Source: Diaporthe sp. PMI_573
Taxonomy: Eukaryota > Ascomycota > Sordariomycetes > Diaporthales > Diaporthaceae
Assembly (NCBI GenBank): GCA_021399435.1
Contig: JAJTUP010000034.1
Location: 620,001-684,000, forward strand
Length of the DNA: 64,000 bases
Direction of reading: 5' to 3'
Shown here piece after piece: positions 1 to 12,500 of this stretch. Position 1 is the first letter of the stretch, and the number at the start of each line of letters is the position of its first letter. The notes under the pieces were generated by a model. It did not search any database. It was not told the origin of the DNA and saw nothing but the letters and a program-made list of their open reading frames with translations. A program made the translations under genes and the position numbers.

Positions 1-3000
1 CCTTCTACCGCCATGTCAGGCGCATCATTGACGCCTGGGCCTCTAATACCGGAGCGGACATCGTCAGCGATAGATTCAAGCGCGAACGCCTTCACGCAGA
101 GAAAGGTAGAAAGGATGCATAGCGGCAAGGGCAAGCGCGACCACGCGCACCACCATTCGCACTCCTCGAGACACCACAGAGACGAGCAGAAGACTGTGGG
201 CGAGTATGCCCTCCACGTCTTGTTTACTTCGGTATGACATCTTGGACATCCGCTTCGTGATAATGCGCACGCTGACACCGGTTCAGTTCATCGGCCAAGC
301 CGAGGAGAAACTTAATGAATCCATAACGGTGCCTTTCGAGCCCGAGCCGCAAATCGAGCAGATATGCGGCCCTGGTGTGGATCCGGCTTTCGACCAGAGC
401 ATAGTGGCCCTCGGTCACATTGCCAGTCCGAAACCAAAGGCGCTTATCGATTCTATGATGCTGTGGAGGAAAAGCAAGAGCGATGCCGCAAACGAAGCAC
501 GCTCGGCGTACAAGGGCCAGACTCTCTCCGGTCCTCTACAGAGGAGGAACACGGAGCCGGTGCAGCCCAACGGGAGTGGCATTGGGGACACTTTGCAGCA
601 AAATGGCCAGTCATCTGTCACATCGAGGCAGGAATTCGTAGCTCAAGCCGAACGTCGGTCCCTGGTTTCCATATACATTCTATGCCGAGTTTTGCTCGAG
701 GTCATCGGCCAAAGCACTCTCCCATCCATCACACCTGAAATGGAGGACAAGCTAGAGGGTATCATCTTCAGCCAACTGAAGATCGCCGACACAGAACAGC
801 TGATGTTCTCGCCGCTGAAACTGGCAAACTGGAACCTCTTCGCGCAACTTCTCGGGGTCATGAGCGATATCAATTTCACAGGCGTCACAGAGCGCTTCAT
901 TGCCGACCTGGACCGCTCACTCCAAGAGCATGGGGTTCTCAAGAGTCCCATATCAGCAAGCCGGGATGCCACAGAGGGCAAGATCGAGCTGGTCCTTGGC
1001 GGAATGAAGCATCTGAGACTGAAGGTCAGCAGCCCTGGTGCCTGGGACCAGACTTGCAACTTCATGATCGCACTCGGCAGGCTCTTCGGCCGGTCACACG
1101 GTCAAAAGGTTAAGTCTGCGTTTTGTCAAATGCTGGAGATGCTTCTACTTCCCATCGCTGCCAAGGCCGACAACAGCGACTTCAGCCACCCAAAGTGGGC
1201 CGAAGTCCTCGCCAACATCAGCCCACGGCTGGGGCAAATATTTGTCAAGCCACGGCACTGGACATTCGCGTTTCCCTTGACGGCCACTATGCTCTGCGTG
1301 TCGCCTCCCGATACCTTCTCCTCACAATGGCTCCAGCTCGTTTTATCACTCCAGACAAAGCTCAAGGACCGCTACGCTAGGCCCGTATGCCTGCAGGTTC
1401 TGTCGCGACTTGTCTGGACGTACCTGATGCGGACGACTGACACCGCCGCGGGTACAATCAGGAAGCTTGATGAAGTTCTTAAGCTAGTCTTGCCCCCGGG
1501 CAGGCGCCCCGTGCTTGCCAGTGACACTTCTGTTGCGGATCCTCTCATACAGATTATCCGGATAATCGGTTTTAAGCACCCTGAGTACTGCTTCAAAAAC
1601 CTCATCTTTCCTCTCGTCAACGCTGAACAGTTCAATTCAAGCAAGGACCTGAAGATCGAAAACCTCGATCCGGACAAAATCGTCATTGGTATAAGGTCCT
1701 TTCTGATTGTCATATCAGATCTGGAAAAAGGGGAGGAGGGTCGCCCGCCCTTTCCTCAGTACTATCCTGCCCCGACTCCGCCACCAGATCGCCTGCCCAC
1801 ATCACCCATCATCGCCTCCCCAAGGGATGATTCTATGTCAATGCCGTCTGCGACGTCTCCTGGCGGAGAAGCGCAGACAAGCCCTGTTTTGAGTCACTTG
1901 CTGAATGACGCCGTGCGAGAATATTATGTCAAGTTTTGTGAGATCCTGGGCAAGATCACGATGATCTGCGACAACACATTTGGCGGCCAGGCTGCATTGG
2001 AGGAGAAGTTCAGCAGTCCCGGGCCCAAGACACCGATCTCAGAGTCTTTCAACTTCCGGCGCGATGACCACCTGAGCCCCCAGGAACAGAAGCAGGCATT
2101 TTATGAACTTCTCCATGTCGCCGTGCAAGCCCTTCCGCGCTGTTTGTCCGCAGATCTCCCTTTCAACTCACTTATAAACCTACTCTGTACGGGAACGGCT
2201 CATCTGCAGTACAGCATCGCTGATTCATCGGCCCAGTCTTTGAAGGCTATCGCACGACAGTCTTATGCACAACCCGTGGCGACTGGGTTTTCCCGTTTCA
2301 TCTTCAACTTTGACGACAGGTACTCAACAATGTCAGATGGTGGAATGCTCGGCCCTGGCCATGTCGAGAACACTTTGAGGCTCTATGTTGAGCTCCTCCA
2401 GATCTGGATCGAAGAGATCAAGTGGAAACAAAGGCACGCTGTTGCGGAGGCCGGTGAAAATAGCGCTGCCGACAAAAGAGGCATGCAGTTGGACATATCC
2501 AGCGTCTGGGCCGAGGTGGATCAGATCGAAGCGCATGGCCTGTTCTTTCTCTGCTCACAGTCTCGAACCGTACGCTCTTTCGCCATCACGGTCCTGCGGC
2601 TAATCGCTGAATTTGACACGGCACTTGGCAAGTCGACGAGCCCGGAGAAGGACACTTTGAGACTTACTGACATTCTTGAAAATGACTCCGTACAAGTTAT
2701 GAACTTCAAGGATGACCAACTGTCGGTAGCCGAACGGAGCCGTATGCAGAGGGGGATGCAAGACAACAACAACCAGAGTGCCCTTGTTGAGCTCTGCACG
2801 AGCGACGTTTCCTACGATACGACGCTCTGGTTCAAACTGTTTCCGAATCTCATCCGGCTCGCGTACGAGAAATGCCCATTTACTGTCACCATCGGGCGCG
2901 ACCTCATCTGCAATCGCATCCTCCAGATGTACAAAACAATCACGCTCCTCTCTGAACCCTCTCGGGGCCTTTACTATGGGTCGGATCCAGGCAGTGCACG

Positions 3001-6000
3001 TTTTGTTGGACGCACACCTACCGTGCAACCAGATGTCTTGATCGAGCAGTGGAAACTATTCTTAGTTTTCGCCTGTACGACGCTGGCGGACCCCGGGAAC
3101 CCGCAGTCCAATCCGCTGCACGGGGACAAGCACCTGCGCAAGGGCTCCTTGGCTTCATCAACTGATAAAATTGTGTCAGCGAGGACACTGTTCAAATATC
3201 TCAACCCACTCCTCTCTGTCTCGTCTGCATCTGTCCGGGAGGCTGTAGTCACTGCGATGGGTTCTATCAACATCTACATATATCGGACCCTTCTTGAAGA
3301 ACTGCAGGGCTATGCCTCCCGATGCAATGATGAGGCAAGAGCACGTATCCATCAGCGGACGAACAGCAGTCCTCGCCGAAATCGTAAGATGGATTTACTG
3401 AGGACCGAAATTACCCACGTCTACAAACTCACGTCGCACTTCTTGAAACAGCCTGAGGTCTATCAAGATGAGTGGATACTCAACAACCTCGTCTCTTATG
3501 CAAAAGACCTGAAGTTATTCCTAATGGATGGCGAGGTACAGATGGACTGGGAGTTTCAAAAGCTGCGGCGACACTACTGTGGGTTGATGGAGGAGCTTTT
3601 CGAAGGCATCAACCGAACGAGTGATCCGTCAAGATGGATGACTTTTGAAGCCCGCAAGTCAGCCTTTGCATTGATGGAGGAGTGGTGTGGCTTCTCGCCA
3701 AACCAATCCCAGATCCGCCAGAGAGAAGATAGCATGAGACAGTCGATGATCGACCAACAGAACCTTGGTGAAAGGAACACGGCATCGGCTGCCATGGAAA
3801 TCGAAAAGCGCAACCTGAGGACCTCTGCCCTAAGCGCCATGGCTGCGCTCTGCGCGGGCCCCATCAGCGTCACGACAGAAAGTGGTGTGTCCTTGCAATT
3901 CGACGTGCGTCGGATGCTGGCTTGGGTAGAAACAATCTTCAGCAATGGCAATGACCGGATGAAGTTGATCGGCAGACGAGCGCTCAAGAACCTGATCGTT
4001 TACAACCAGGAGTTTCCGTATCTTCTCGAGCACTGCATTTTACGCTGCTATCTTACAGACATCCCCAAGGTCCTCGAGAGTTATTTCACTGTGGTAACTC
4101 AGATTCTTTACGAGCAACCCGACTATCCCTCTCCCTTTTGGAAGCTCCTGGGCTTGTGCCTGTTCACCCTGGGCAACGATCAGAGTGATATCAGGACCCG
4201 GTCTGCACAGGTTCTCCATGCCATCGAAGAACGGCATCTACATGCAAAAACGTCCAAGATTCAGGATTTTGACATCGGCATATCTGACAAGACGAAGGCA
4301 GTGTATAAGCTGGCTCAGTACAAGATTTCGGAGAGGCTGTCGAAACAACACACAGACCTAGCTTTCTACATTTTCTCCGAATTCACACTTTACTTCAAGG
4401 ACCTCCAGCCAGTCAACCAGAGGAGCGTCATTGCTGTGATACTGCCCTGGATCCAGTCAGTGGAATTGAAAGTGGACCCAAATGGCGGACCAACCGGACA
4501 GTCGTACGTCCTGCTGGCGAACTTATTGGAGATCACTATAAAGTCAAGCGCTGCGCTTCACAATGAAGTTCAGGCTCTGTGGCAAGCGCTCGCCACGGGG
4601 CCCTACCCTGGTAATGTGCGGCTTGTGCTCGACTTCATCATGTCATTGTGCCTTGAGCGCCGCGAGCAGAATTTTGTCGAATACGCCAAGCAGATTGTAG
4701 TGTTTCTTGCAAGCACCAACAGCAACCCTGGCCACAAAGTTGTCGAGTTTCTCCTGCTCCAGATCACGCCGAAAGCAATGGTACCAAACGAAAAGCGGGA
4801 AACGGCGCCACCCCCGTCAGACGTCAACCATTTCCCTTACTGTGCTGACTTGACCGACGCTCTTCCGATTGGGACAAAGCAAGCCGGCTTCTCTCTTGGG
4901 CAGCTCTCTCTCATATTGCTGGTGGACCTTATGGTGTCCCCCGTAAACCTGCAGAAAGACAATATACCAGTACTGCTGCAGGTGGTCACTGTTCTGTGGG
5001 ACCACTACACGCCTCTGGTCCAAGAGCAAGCCCGGGAGATGCTTGTGCACCTTATCCACGAACAGGTCATTTCGAAGCTCGACGACGAGTCTCCAGAAGA
5101 ATTGAAGAAGCCCATTGAGGACCTCATTGAGTTGATCAGGCGGCATGATCGCTCCGTTGTTTGGGGCTACGAGGACAGCAATGGCAAGGTTGATGACCAC
5201 GACACCAAAGTTCCTCCTAGCATGGAGTCCCTGACCAAGAGGATCGTGGAGACATTCGAGATCACTTTCCCAGGAATCAAGGAGCAGTGGAGTCGACTCT
5301 CTCTGACATGGGCCACAACATGTCCTGTTCGACATCTCGCCTGCCGCTCTTTCCAGGTCTTCCGCTGCATCCTGACCTCGCTGGACCAGTATATGCTGGG
5401 CGATATGCTTGCCAGGCTGTCAAACACTGTCGCCGATGAGGATGCTGAAATCCAATCATTCGCCATGGAGATCTTGACGACTCTGAAGACCCTTATTGCC
5501 AAGCTTGAAGCGGAAAAGTTGACCACGTTTCCACAGCTATTCTGGACAACGTGCGCATGCATGGAATCCATCAATGAGCGCGAGTTCCTCGAATCAGTGG
5601 AAATGCTCAATGAGTTCATGGACAAGGTTGATCTCCAGCAAGCAAGTGTCCGGCGATTGCTAATGGACGGTCAACCGTCAAAGTGGGAGGGAGCATTCGA
5701 AGGACTGCAGCCGCTGCTGTACAAAGGTCTGCGATCCTCCATGTGCCTCGAAGCGACCCTTAAAACCATCAATAGGGTAGTGACGCTACCAGCGGATCCG
5801 GTGATCGGAGATGACAACCGTATCTTCTTCGCCATCGTTGCTAACTTTCCTCGCTTCGTCCATGCACTGGAGCAAGGCGAGCCGAGCAATGATGTGGCAC
5901 AGACTGCTGAGACACTTCTGCAAGTTGCAGTGACACAGGGTCTTTCGACCGTGGCCTTGGTTCTGAACGACTACCTCTCGCCGCACCACGATACGCCTAA

Positions 6001-7183
6001 AGATTTCGTGACTCGAATGTTTGCGGCTCTGAAGGAGTCGTTCCTCCCTCGATTGGATTTCGCCTTGATCACAACTCTAATGGGGATGCTGACGAACAAA
6101 TGCGGCTGGGTGAAAACATGCACTATGCGCATTTTGCGGGTGGTCATTCCTGAGATTGACCTGAGGAAACCTGAGATGGCGGGCCATGGCTCGGATCTTA
6201 TCTCGCCCCTGTTAAGGCTGCTTCAAACAGAGTTTTGCATGGAAGCGCTTGATGTCTTGGACAGCATCATGACGATGTCCGGGTCGTCAATGGACAAACA
6301 TCATTTGCGGATGAGCATGACGCGTCCCACGTCCAAAGCGGTCCGCAAAGAGTACGAGAGGGCTCAGAGCCTGTTCGGCATACCGGAAGATTCTGGCTGG
6401 GCGATTCCAGTGCCTGCCAAGAAGACAGATTCCACACGGGCGAATATCCATGCCTCGTTCTACATGTGCCAGAGCGTAGAGGGCGTGACCATGGAGTCGG
6501 CGCCAACTCCCGACGTGGAGTTTCACGCGGATGAGTTCCCATACGGGTACTTCCCCAACACCGACAGGACAGACACGATGATGTCGGATGAAGTCCGCGG
6601 AGAACTCGGTCCGGGAGACCTGGCGTCCAAGCTGGACAGCCTCGATGACTTCTTCGATGACTTGTCCACGAGCCCACCGAGCGACGGGCGATCCTCTCGC
6701 ACCATAACAGAGTATACTCCAGATACGTTTTCTGAGTCTGGAGCTCAATTATACGACGAAAAGGTTCTGCCGATCCTGAGCGCGGCCGGGAGCAACACAT
6801 CCTTCCAGAATGGTTTCGCGGAAAGACCTGTGCGTGACGGCAGCGGCAAGGGCGCATTCTCGACGGCCTCTAGCCGCCCCGGCCTTCACTCGCGTTCCGT
6901 GACCTCGCCATCGGCGCCTTCATCCTATCTGGCGCCTTTCACCTCTGACGATGAGATCTACTCCGACATGGAAGATAATGGTCACATCCCAGAGCACGAC
7001 GAAGGGTCGTTCTTCCTCGAAAATATGGTGAAGCGCCCGGCACAGCAGACTCGTTCTCGCTTGACGGGCAGCAGGTCTCGGGATAACCTACCGCAATGGT
7101 CGCATCCGAATTTTGGCCCTGGGTCGATGTCCAAGGTGCCGAACGCGTTTGTTCAGAACTCGCCCCAGAGTGACATGCTGTGA
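1..7183 (+). CDS. TAO3: Tao3/PAG1 (Furry-family) cell morphogenesis scaffold, 5' end outside window
   Basis: Large scaffold of the RAM/MOR network that links NDR kinase (Cbk1/COT-1 type) to polarised growth and septation. Exon 1 runs to 231 and is open to the left edge; an ATG at 13 is in frame, but no stop lies upstream, so the true start may be outside. A 55-base intron (232-286) has GTATGA at its 5' end, a CTGAC branch site and CAG at its 3' end. Exon 2 (287-7183) adds 2298 residues. The splice restores the conserved block VGEYALHVLFTS-FIGQAEEKL, which starts the Furry N-terminal region in fungi. Alpha-helical MOR2-PAG1 N-terminal, middle and C-terminal regions follow, then a disordered acidic/Ser-rich tail after about residue 2130. 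At least 2371 residues are visible, close to the usual 2400-2600 of filamentous fungi. The family call is firm; the start is uncertain. Confidence 0.93.
232..286 (+). other. intron 1 of the Tao3/PAG1 gene
   Basis: 55-base intron: donor GTATGA, branch-like GCTGACAC near 271, acceptor TTCAG. Both flanking exons are in phase 0. Reading through it would replace the conserved N-terminal block with an unrelated peptide, so removal is well supported. Confidence 0.85.
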
Positions 7184-8062
7184 GCGAGCGAGTTGACATT
7201 GGTGGATGCAACCTCTACCCCATCTAATATTCAATGAATGACATGTTGTCGGGCGGAGAGGGGGTTGCAATTTTCAGAATTCAGGTGTACGGGGGATATA
7301 CTGGGAGGCATTGTATACAGATGTCCGTAAGGAACGATTTAAATGAAGCAGGTAATGTAGGCACGAGGAGCAGACGTTACGATTGGCATGTGATATCGAA
7401 AATACCAAATACATTGGTTCACGAACTGCATTGGCGTCTTCGCAATTTCAAGTTGTTGTGAAAATACTGCCAGCATTGTGGCCGCCCAAATGGACCACAT
7501 TGTGTTGGTAGACGAGGGGAGAGTCCATTCGGGGTGATCGTCAAACGAGACAAATGACCGTGAGGAGGTATGTAGCACTAGGTGGTAGGCTGCTAGCCAA
7601 GCGACCAGGGTGGGTCCGGGGCCGCGGTCTCAGCCGCTACTGCAGTCCTGATAAACCACAAAAGGGAAAGCGGTCGACTTTGCGATAGCAGCAGAATCCC
7701 AAATTTCGAGACGAGAGGACTGCCATGCGACGACGATCACCCATGACTGTCCGAAAGAGAACATTTCACCTGCACCGAAATTGGAGATCTCATCCTTTAG
7801 AAGAGACAGACCTAGCTTTTTGATTTACTACCACAAGTTCTGAAGTAAGGCAGGCGACAAGGAGTCAGTCAACACAGAATCCTGTTGTTGACGTTATCAA
7901 CCACCGCCTCCCTACCGGGCGAGATTGCCTCGTACCGCGCCACTTGGCAAGACTCATCGGAGTCGTCCGTCAGGGCAGGCGTGGGCCTCAGAAATATTGG
8001 CAAGACGGCGCTGGCTGTATCATACGCCACCATTCCGAGCATAATTCATCGGCGCCTCCAAG
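7184..8062. other. intergenic: 3' region of TAO3 and 5' region of URB1
   Basis: 879 bases between two same-strand genes. It must hold the TAO3 3' UTR and the URB1 promoter. I see no conserved ORF, tRNA or repeat. A 110-codon open frame at 7885-8217 is in a different frame from Urb1 and crosses its start, so I treat it as chance. Confidence 0.7.
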
Positions 8063-11000
8063 ATGGTAAACAGAACTCGTGGGGCGGACGCCTCAAATCC
8101 GCACAAGCGGCAAAAGGTCGTCCACGAGGCACCAACGAGCGAAGAGATCCACACGAGCCGGCAGCTGATGCAACTTCTCGCCTTCGACCAGGATTTGCAG
8201 AAAGCAAGACACGGTGAGGCGGACTGACCCTGGTCCCTATCGAAGTTTTACTGACGGTTTTGAAGGCTTACAGTCATTCAAGGTCTTCCTCGACGGACTG
8301 CTGTCAGAGAATGGCGCCGACGATGAGAAGGTGCAAGTCCTGAGGGACTATCTCGAGTCAGCCAAACGGCAAGACGGTGAATTCGAAGCAACTTGTCTGC
8401 CAGACATCATGGAGACCTGGAGCTTCGCCGCTCATGCGAACAACGACAATATCATGTCCGCGGTTGCCGTGACGCTTGCTCTGCTCATCAAATTCACATC
8501 CACACGGCTTGATCTAACAGCGCTTGGTTTAAGCATCGGCCGTACCTTACTGCAGCCACGACAGCAAGAACTCATCGCTCGAAATTTGTCGGCCGACAAA
8601 GGCAAAGAATTCATTTTCTCGCCAACCTTGAGGCTTCTCAGGGAGCTAATATGCCTTGACGGCGGTACCCTGGCCAAACCAATGTTCCGTGGACAGAGCC
8701 TCACCTTCAAATCCCTGGCCCGCAACATGGGTATTAAGCATCTTGGGACCGGACTTGAAGATCCAAAGAGACCCTCGGCCCGCACAAACGCGATTCGGTT
8801 CTTCTTAAGCGCTCTCAAGTTCCTGCCCGCAGAGGGGAAGGCTGAGCTTCTGTCACAAAGGGAGCTCCCTCCAGCACTGACGAAGTCCTTGTTGGATGAC
8901 CCTCCTTATCTCATCTTCGAGATCCTTGAAACACTGAAAAATCACGTCGTCAGGGACAGCAAACTGGCTGGTTACTCGAAAAGCAAGCTTCTCAATTCTA
9001 TGACTCTTGGGCGACTGGCATCACTCTACCAGTACAAGCACGACGGTGCCGCAGCAGAGGGCTCCAGCACAACGGTGGAAGAGGCAGTCCATGAATTTCT
9101 GATCCTGGCTTGCACATCGCCATCAGCCGGTATTTTGAGACCACAGTCAGGATTCTACCCAAGGACTATTGACCCAGATGCTGCTCGACTTCCGTCAGCC
9201 GAAGACGAAGTAGAGCCTGGGTTAGAAAGCATAACTTGGATGAACAAATTCAAAGATGATGTACCGGTTCGCAACAGCATCTTGGCCGACTTCATCCAGA
9301 GCTCGAGCTTACGCCCATGGTCAAGCCAGAGACACAGTGAGCTCCTGGTTGCTGTTTTCGAAGCCGCCCCCGAGTTAGTTGCGCACTACTTCATCAACAA
9401 ACGATCCTTTACATTTGAACCCAAATTGTCGGTGACATGGATTGGCTACTCGGCATTTTTGTTCAAGACGATTGAAACACCCTTGCCCCATTTCTTTGGT
9501 CACAAGAATGGATACGCCCTGCTCCCTCCACCGACGTCAGTCATCATCGATAACATCATGCCGCTCCCAATGGATCAGAAGATCCTTGTCAAGTGTCTGA
9601 CGCAAAAGGCAGAGCTCATATCGTTCGTGGCAGTCAGGCTGCTTGTGATGGCCGTCCAGAAGCTCCAGACCGCCCTGAAGATGCATGAGGATGCGGCGAG
9701 GACTCAAAGCAAGCCGCTATGGGATGATTCTGCAAGAAAGCTCGTTGATGCGTTTTGCCAACGAGCTCCAGGTATCAAAGAAGTTATTTCTTGCTACCGA
9801 GAAGTTGGTGACTCTGCCCTCCTTCAGCGGGAGGCAGCAAGCAAACTGCTGAGGCTCTACTACGAAGTCATTCCACAGGTGGCTTTGATGGCCAAGTTCG
9901 ACGTCTCATCGCTGCTGATTACCGCAATCTCACGGCTAGATGAAGCCGAGGAGAGTGCTGAAGATAGAGCGCTTCGCCTGGTCGAGCTGGAAAATCTGCT
10001 CGCCGTCTCTGGGTATTCTCCTGGGATGAGGTGGTTTTCCAAAACTCAAGGACTATCAGTGTCACCATTTGTAGCCTTGTTAAAGGTTTCCGTTGCTGCT
10101 CCCACGGGCGTATCACTTGAAGGACTCAAGACAGCCCTCGGAGCTGTTGCAGCAGAACACCAACTTGTCCAGTCCGGGAGTGGTGACTCTTTACCACTGC
10201 TGACAGCCCTTCATTCTATGAGAGATTCCAAAGAACTGGCCTCTTGTGATGCTTTGTGGGCTCTGCTCGACAACAGCACATCGCGATGTGCCACGACTCC
10301 TATCAGGTACCTTGAGATGATCCAGGATCTTTTCGCTGACGAGCAGGGCGGTGTGGCCACTTTGTCGGGCTCAATAAGCCCCTTTACATTTGCCCTATTG
10401 GAGCAGCTGCCATTCGCCCTAAGCTCAGCAAAAGAAGACGAAATATCAGTCCTGGCCCACCTCGTCGCAACTTACATGTCATACACGAAAGGCTTAAGCA
10501 AAGGCGACAGTGGGTTCGATGCGCTTTGCGAGAAGTGTGAATCGGCTTTTTCTGAGAACCCCAGTTGGAAGAAGTTGCTCAAGAAGTACACGAAACAGGC
10601 CAATGCCGCGCGCGAGCTGCAGAGCTGGGGTGCAGACTTCTCGACAGGCGAGGACGAACCCCCAGCAGGGGACAGCCAAAAGAACGAATACGTCTTATCA
10701 GAGGACGCGCTGGATGACCTCCTTTCCGCCCCATCCTCTCTGGCCCAGGACAACTCAGCACTTTCCAAATGGGCGACCAAGGAGGCGGATGAGCTCGTTG
10801 AGGAGGGATATGCAGCGTCTGTGGTGTCCCTCCTTGCCTCCGAGCATACCAGCATCAGGAAAGAAGCACTTGTCAATATCGCGAAAATGGCCGCCAAGAT
10901 CAAGGACTCTTCATATGAAGAGAAGGACCAGGTGTGGTTGTTTCTATCCGAACTGGTGGAGTCTTGCAAAGGCCATGTGGACGCGGGATCGATTCCCAAC

Positions 11001-11552
11001 TATATTGTTGCCTTCGCACGGAATGCGCTTGACGTGCTCCAGAACCCTCTCCATTGCTTATACGGCAAGGTAAACAAATTCCTTGTTAAAGGCCCGACAT
11101 GGAAGCTCGACAGGCTGCCTTTGGTCTACGACATCCTGCAAGATGGACCGGAACTCGACGACGCTTACTATTCTGAGCTCAGCTGGCTGTTCTCTTATCT
11201 GCTAGACGGTCTGCAAGCGGAGCCAGACATGGCCCTGTACCACAATACACGCTTGTTTGAGCGGCTGCTGTCCTTGACAAGCAATCCGTATCTGCGGCCG
11301 AACCTCAGCGTGAAGATACTTAGAATCATCTACAGGGCGACGTGCATTGAAGGTGGAAGCACAACTCTCATCACCAGGTTTGGTATTGTGAGCTGGCTCG
11401 AGGCGCAGTGCGCAGTGCGCGACTCCGAGACTGAGCGCCAGACTTACAGAGCTCTTTTGAGGAGGATTTGGGAGACATCAGACAAGGAGCGAGTTTCTGC
11501 GTGGAGCAATGGTGGCATTCAAGAAGCCGTAAAAAGGGTAGTAGGACATTGA
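8063..11552 (+). CDS. URB1: Urb1/Npa1, nucleolar pre-60S ribosome assembly factor
   Basis: Structure is join(8063..8213, 8266..11552), 1145 residues. Exon 1 begins MVNRTRGADASNPHKRQKVV, a basic nucleolar-type N-terminus, and ends in ARHG before a GTGAGG donor. The 52-base intron ends TTTTGAAG, and exon 2 continues LQSFKVFLDGLL in frame. The first third matches the Npa1 N-terminal helical domain (conserved stretch FSPTLRLLRELICLDGG). Residues roughly 880-1060 match the NopRA1 C-terminal domain (NPLHCLYGKVNKFLVKGP and following). In yeast, Urb1 (Npa1) is needed early in 60S subunit assembly. Length is normal for filamentous fungi, which have a shorter Urb1 than budding yeast. An in-frame ATG-like start at 8214 would skip exon 1 and is less likely. 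Confidence 0.9.
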
Positions 11553-12096
11553 CATGCACGAGGTGAGAATGGGGGTGGCCATAATTCGACCCCAGGCTCT
11601 GAGCGGCGAGCTTGAACTGCCAGACCAACAGCGTATGCTATCGCAAGCAAAATTGTACTGTTATAAGGATTGATACATAGGGAGCAGCAGTTGTATCTCA
11701 AGTACAGGTACACCTTTAATGTATGAGTACTGTCATGTTCCAGCAGGTATCAGCAGGTAGACAAGTGGGGAAGGCCAACCCCCTGGCTCCCCACTTCCAA
11801 AGGAGCTAGGAAGAGGAACGCTTAGGCCAGCGAGCGGCCTCTCTCGACCAAGGAGCTGGTTCAGCGGCACAGGCTGGCCAGGCGGTCTCCTGCCTCAACG
11901 TCGGAGAGACACACTAGGGACCAGAACCACACTCCAGAAAGGCCGTCTCCACCTCACAACTTCACCCGCGACGACAGCTCAACATCCAGCCAGATCGCTC
12001 TTGACAACATCCAATATTCTCAACCTAGCCACTTCTCTGACCAGATTCTCTGTACAATCTCTTTCCCAGGCTGTACCGTGTTCCCTTGATATCAAT

Positions 12097-12098
<2 letters not shown>

Positions 12099-12127
<29 letters not shown>
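12099..12127 (+). repeat. (CTGC)n microsatellite upstream of the 4E-T-like gene
   Basis: About six CTGC/TGCC units in a row followed by degraded CTGACTGGCTGACTGAC. The position, about 380 bases before the start codon, suggests the promoter or 5' UTR. The tract is of the kind that varies in length between strains. Confidence 0.85.
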
Positions 12128-12440
12128 ACTGGCTGACTGACACCGAACAATCCGTCCCATCGTCAGGTGGCGCTGTACTACCAACAACACTTCACGTCCT
12201 TCTTCCATCAGCCTGCCAACAATCCGCTCTTCAAAAACACGCTTTTCATCCCGTCTACAGTCTCCGAGATTGTCCCACCAGCAAAACAATACTGCCGCCC
12301 GCGAGACCTGCCCTACGAAGAACAGACTGGCCCTCCAGTGGCCTCTCCACGGGCCCGACGTCGGGCAGCCTTCACAGCTGCTAGCTGCAAAATCAACCCC
12401 AACCTCACCGAGTCCAACTGACCTGTGCCGCCCTGCCTAT

Positions 12441-12491
12441 ATGTCGCTGGGGTGGCTGAAAGATACTGCAATTCCCGAAACAAATTCCTAG
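12441..12491 (+). promoter_or_regulatory. candidate upstream ORF (16 codons) before the 4E-T-like start
   Basis: ATG at 12441 opens MSLGWLKDTAIPETNS and stops with TAG at 12489-12491, nine bases before the main ATG at 12501. If the transcript starts upstream, ribosomes would meet this ORF first. Whether it is transcribed is not shown by sequence. Confidence 0.4.
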
Positions 12492-12500
12492 GAGGCTGTC

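Larger units (their letters stand above)
11553..12500. other. intergenic and long leader of the 4E-T-like gene
   Basis: 948 bases between URB1 and the next ATG. Contents seen: a pyrimidine-rich stretch from about 11990, a CTGC tetranucleotide tract at 12099-12127, and a short upstream ORF at 12441-12491. No conserved protein-coding signal was found in the several 65-127 codon open frames here. Confidence 0.6.
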
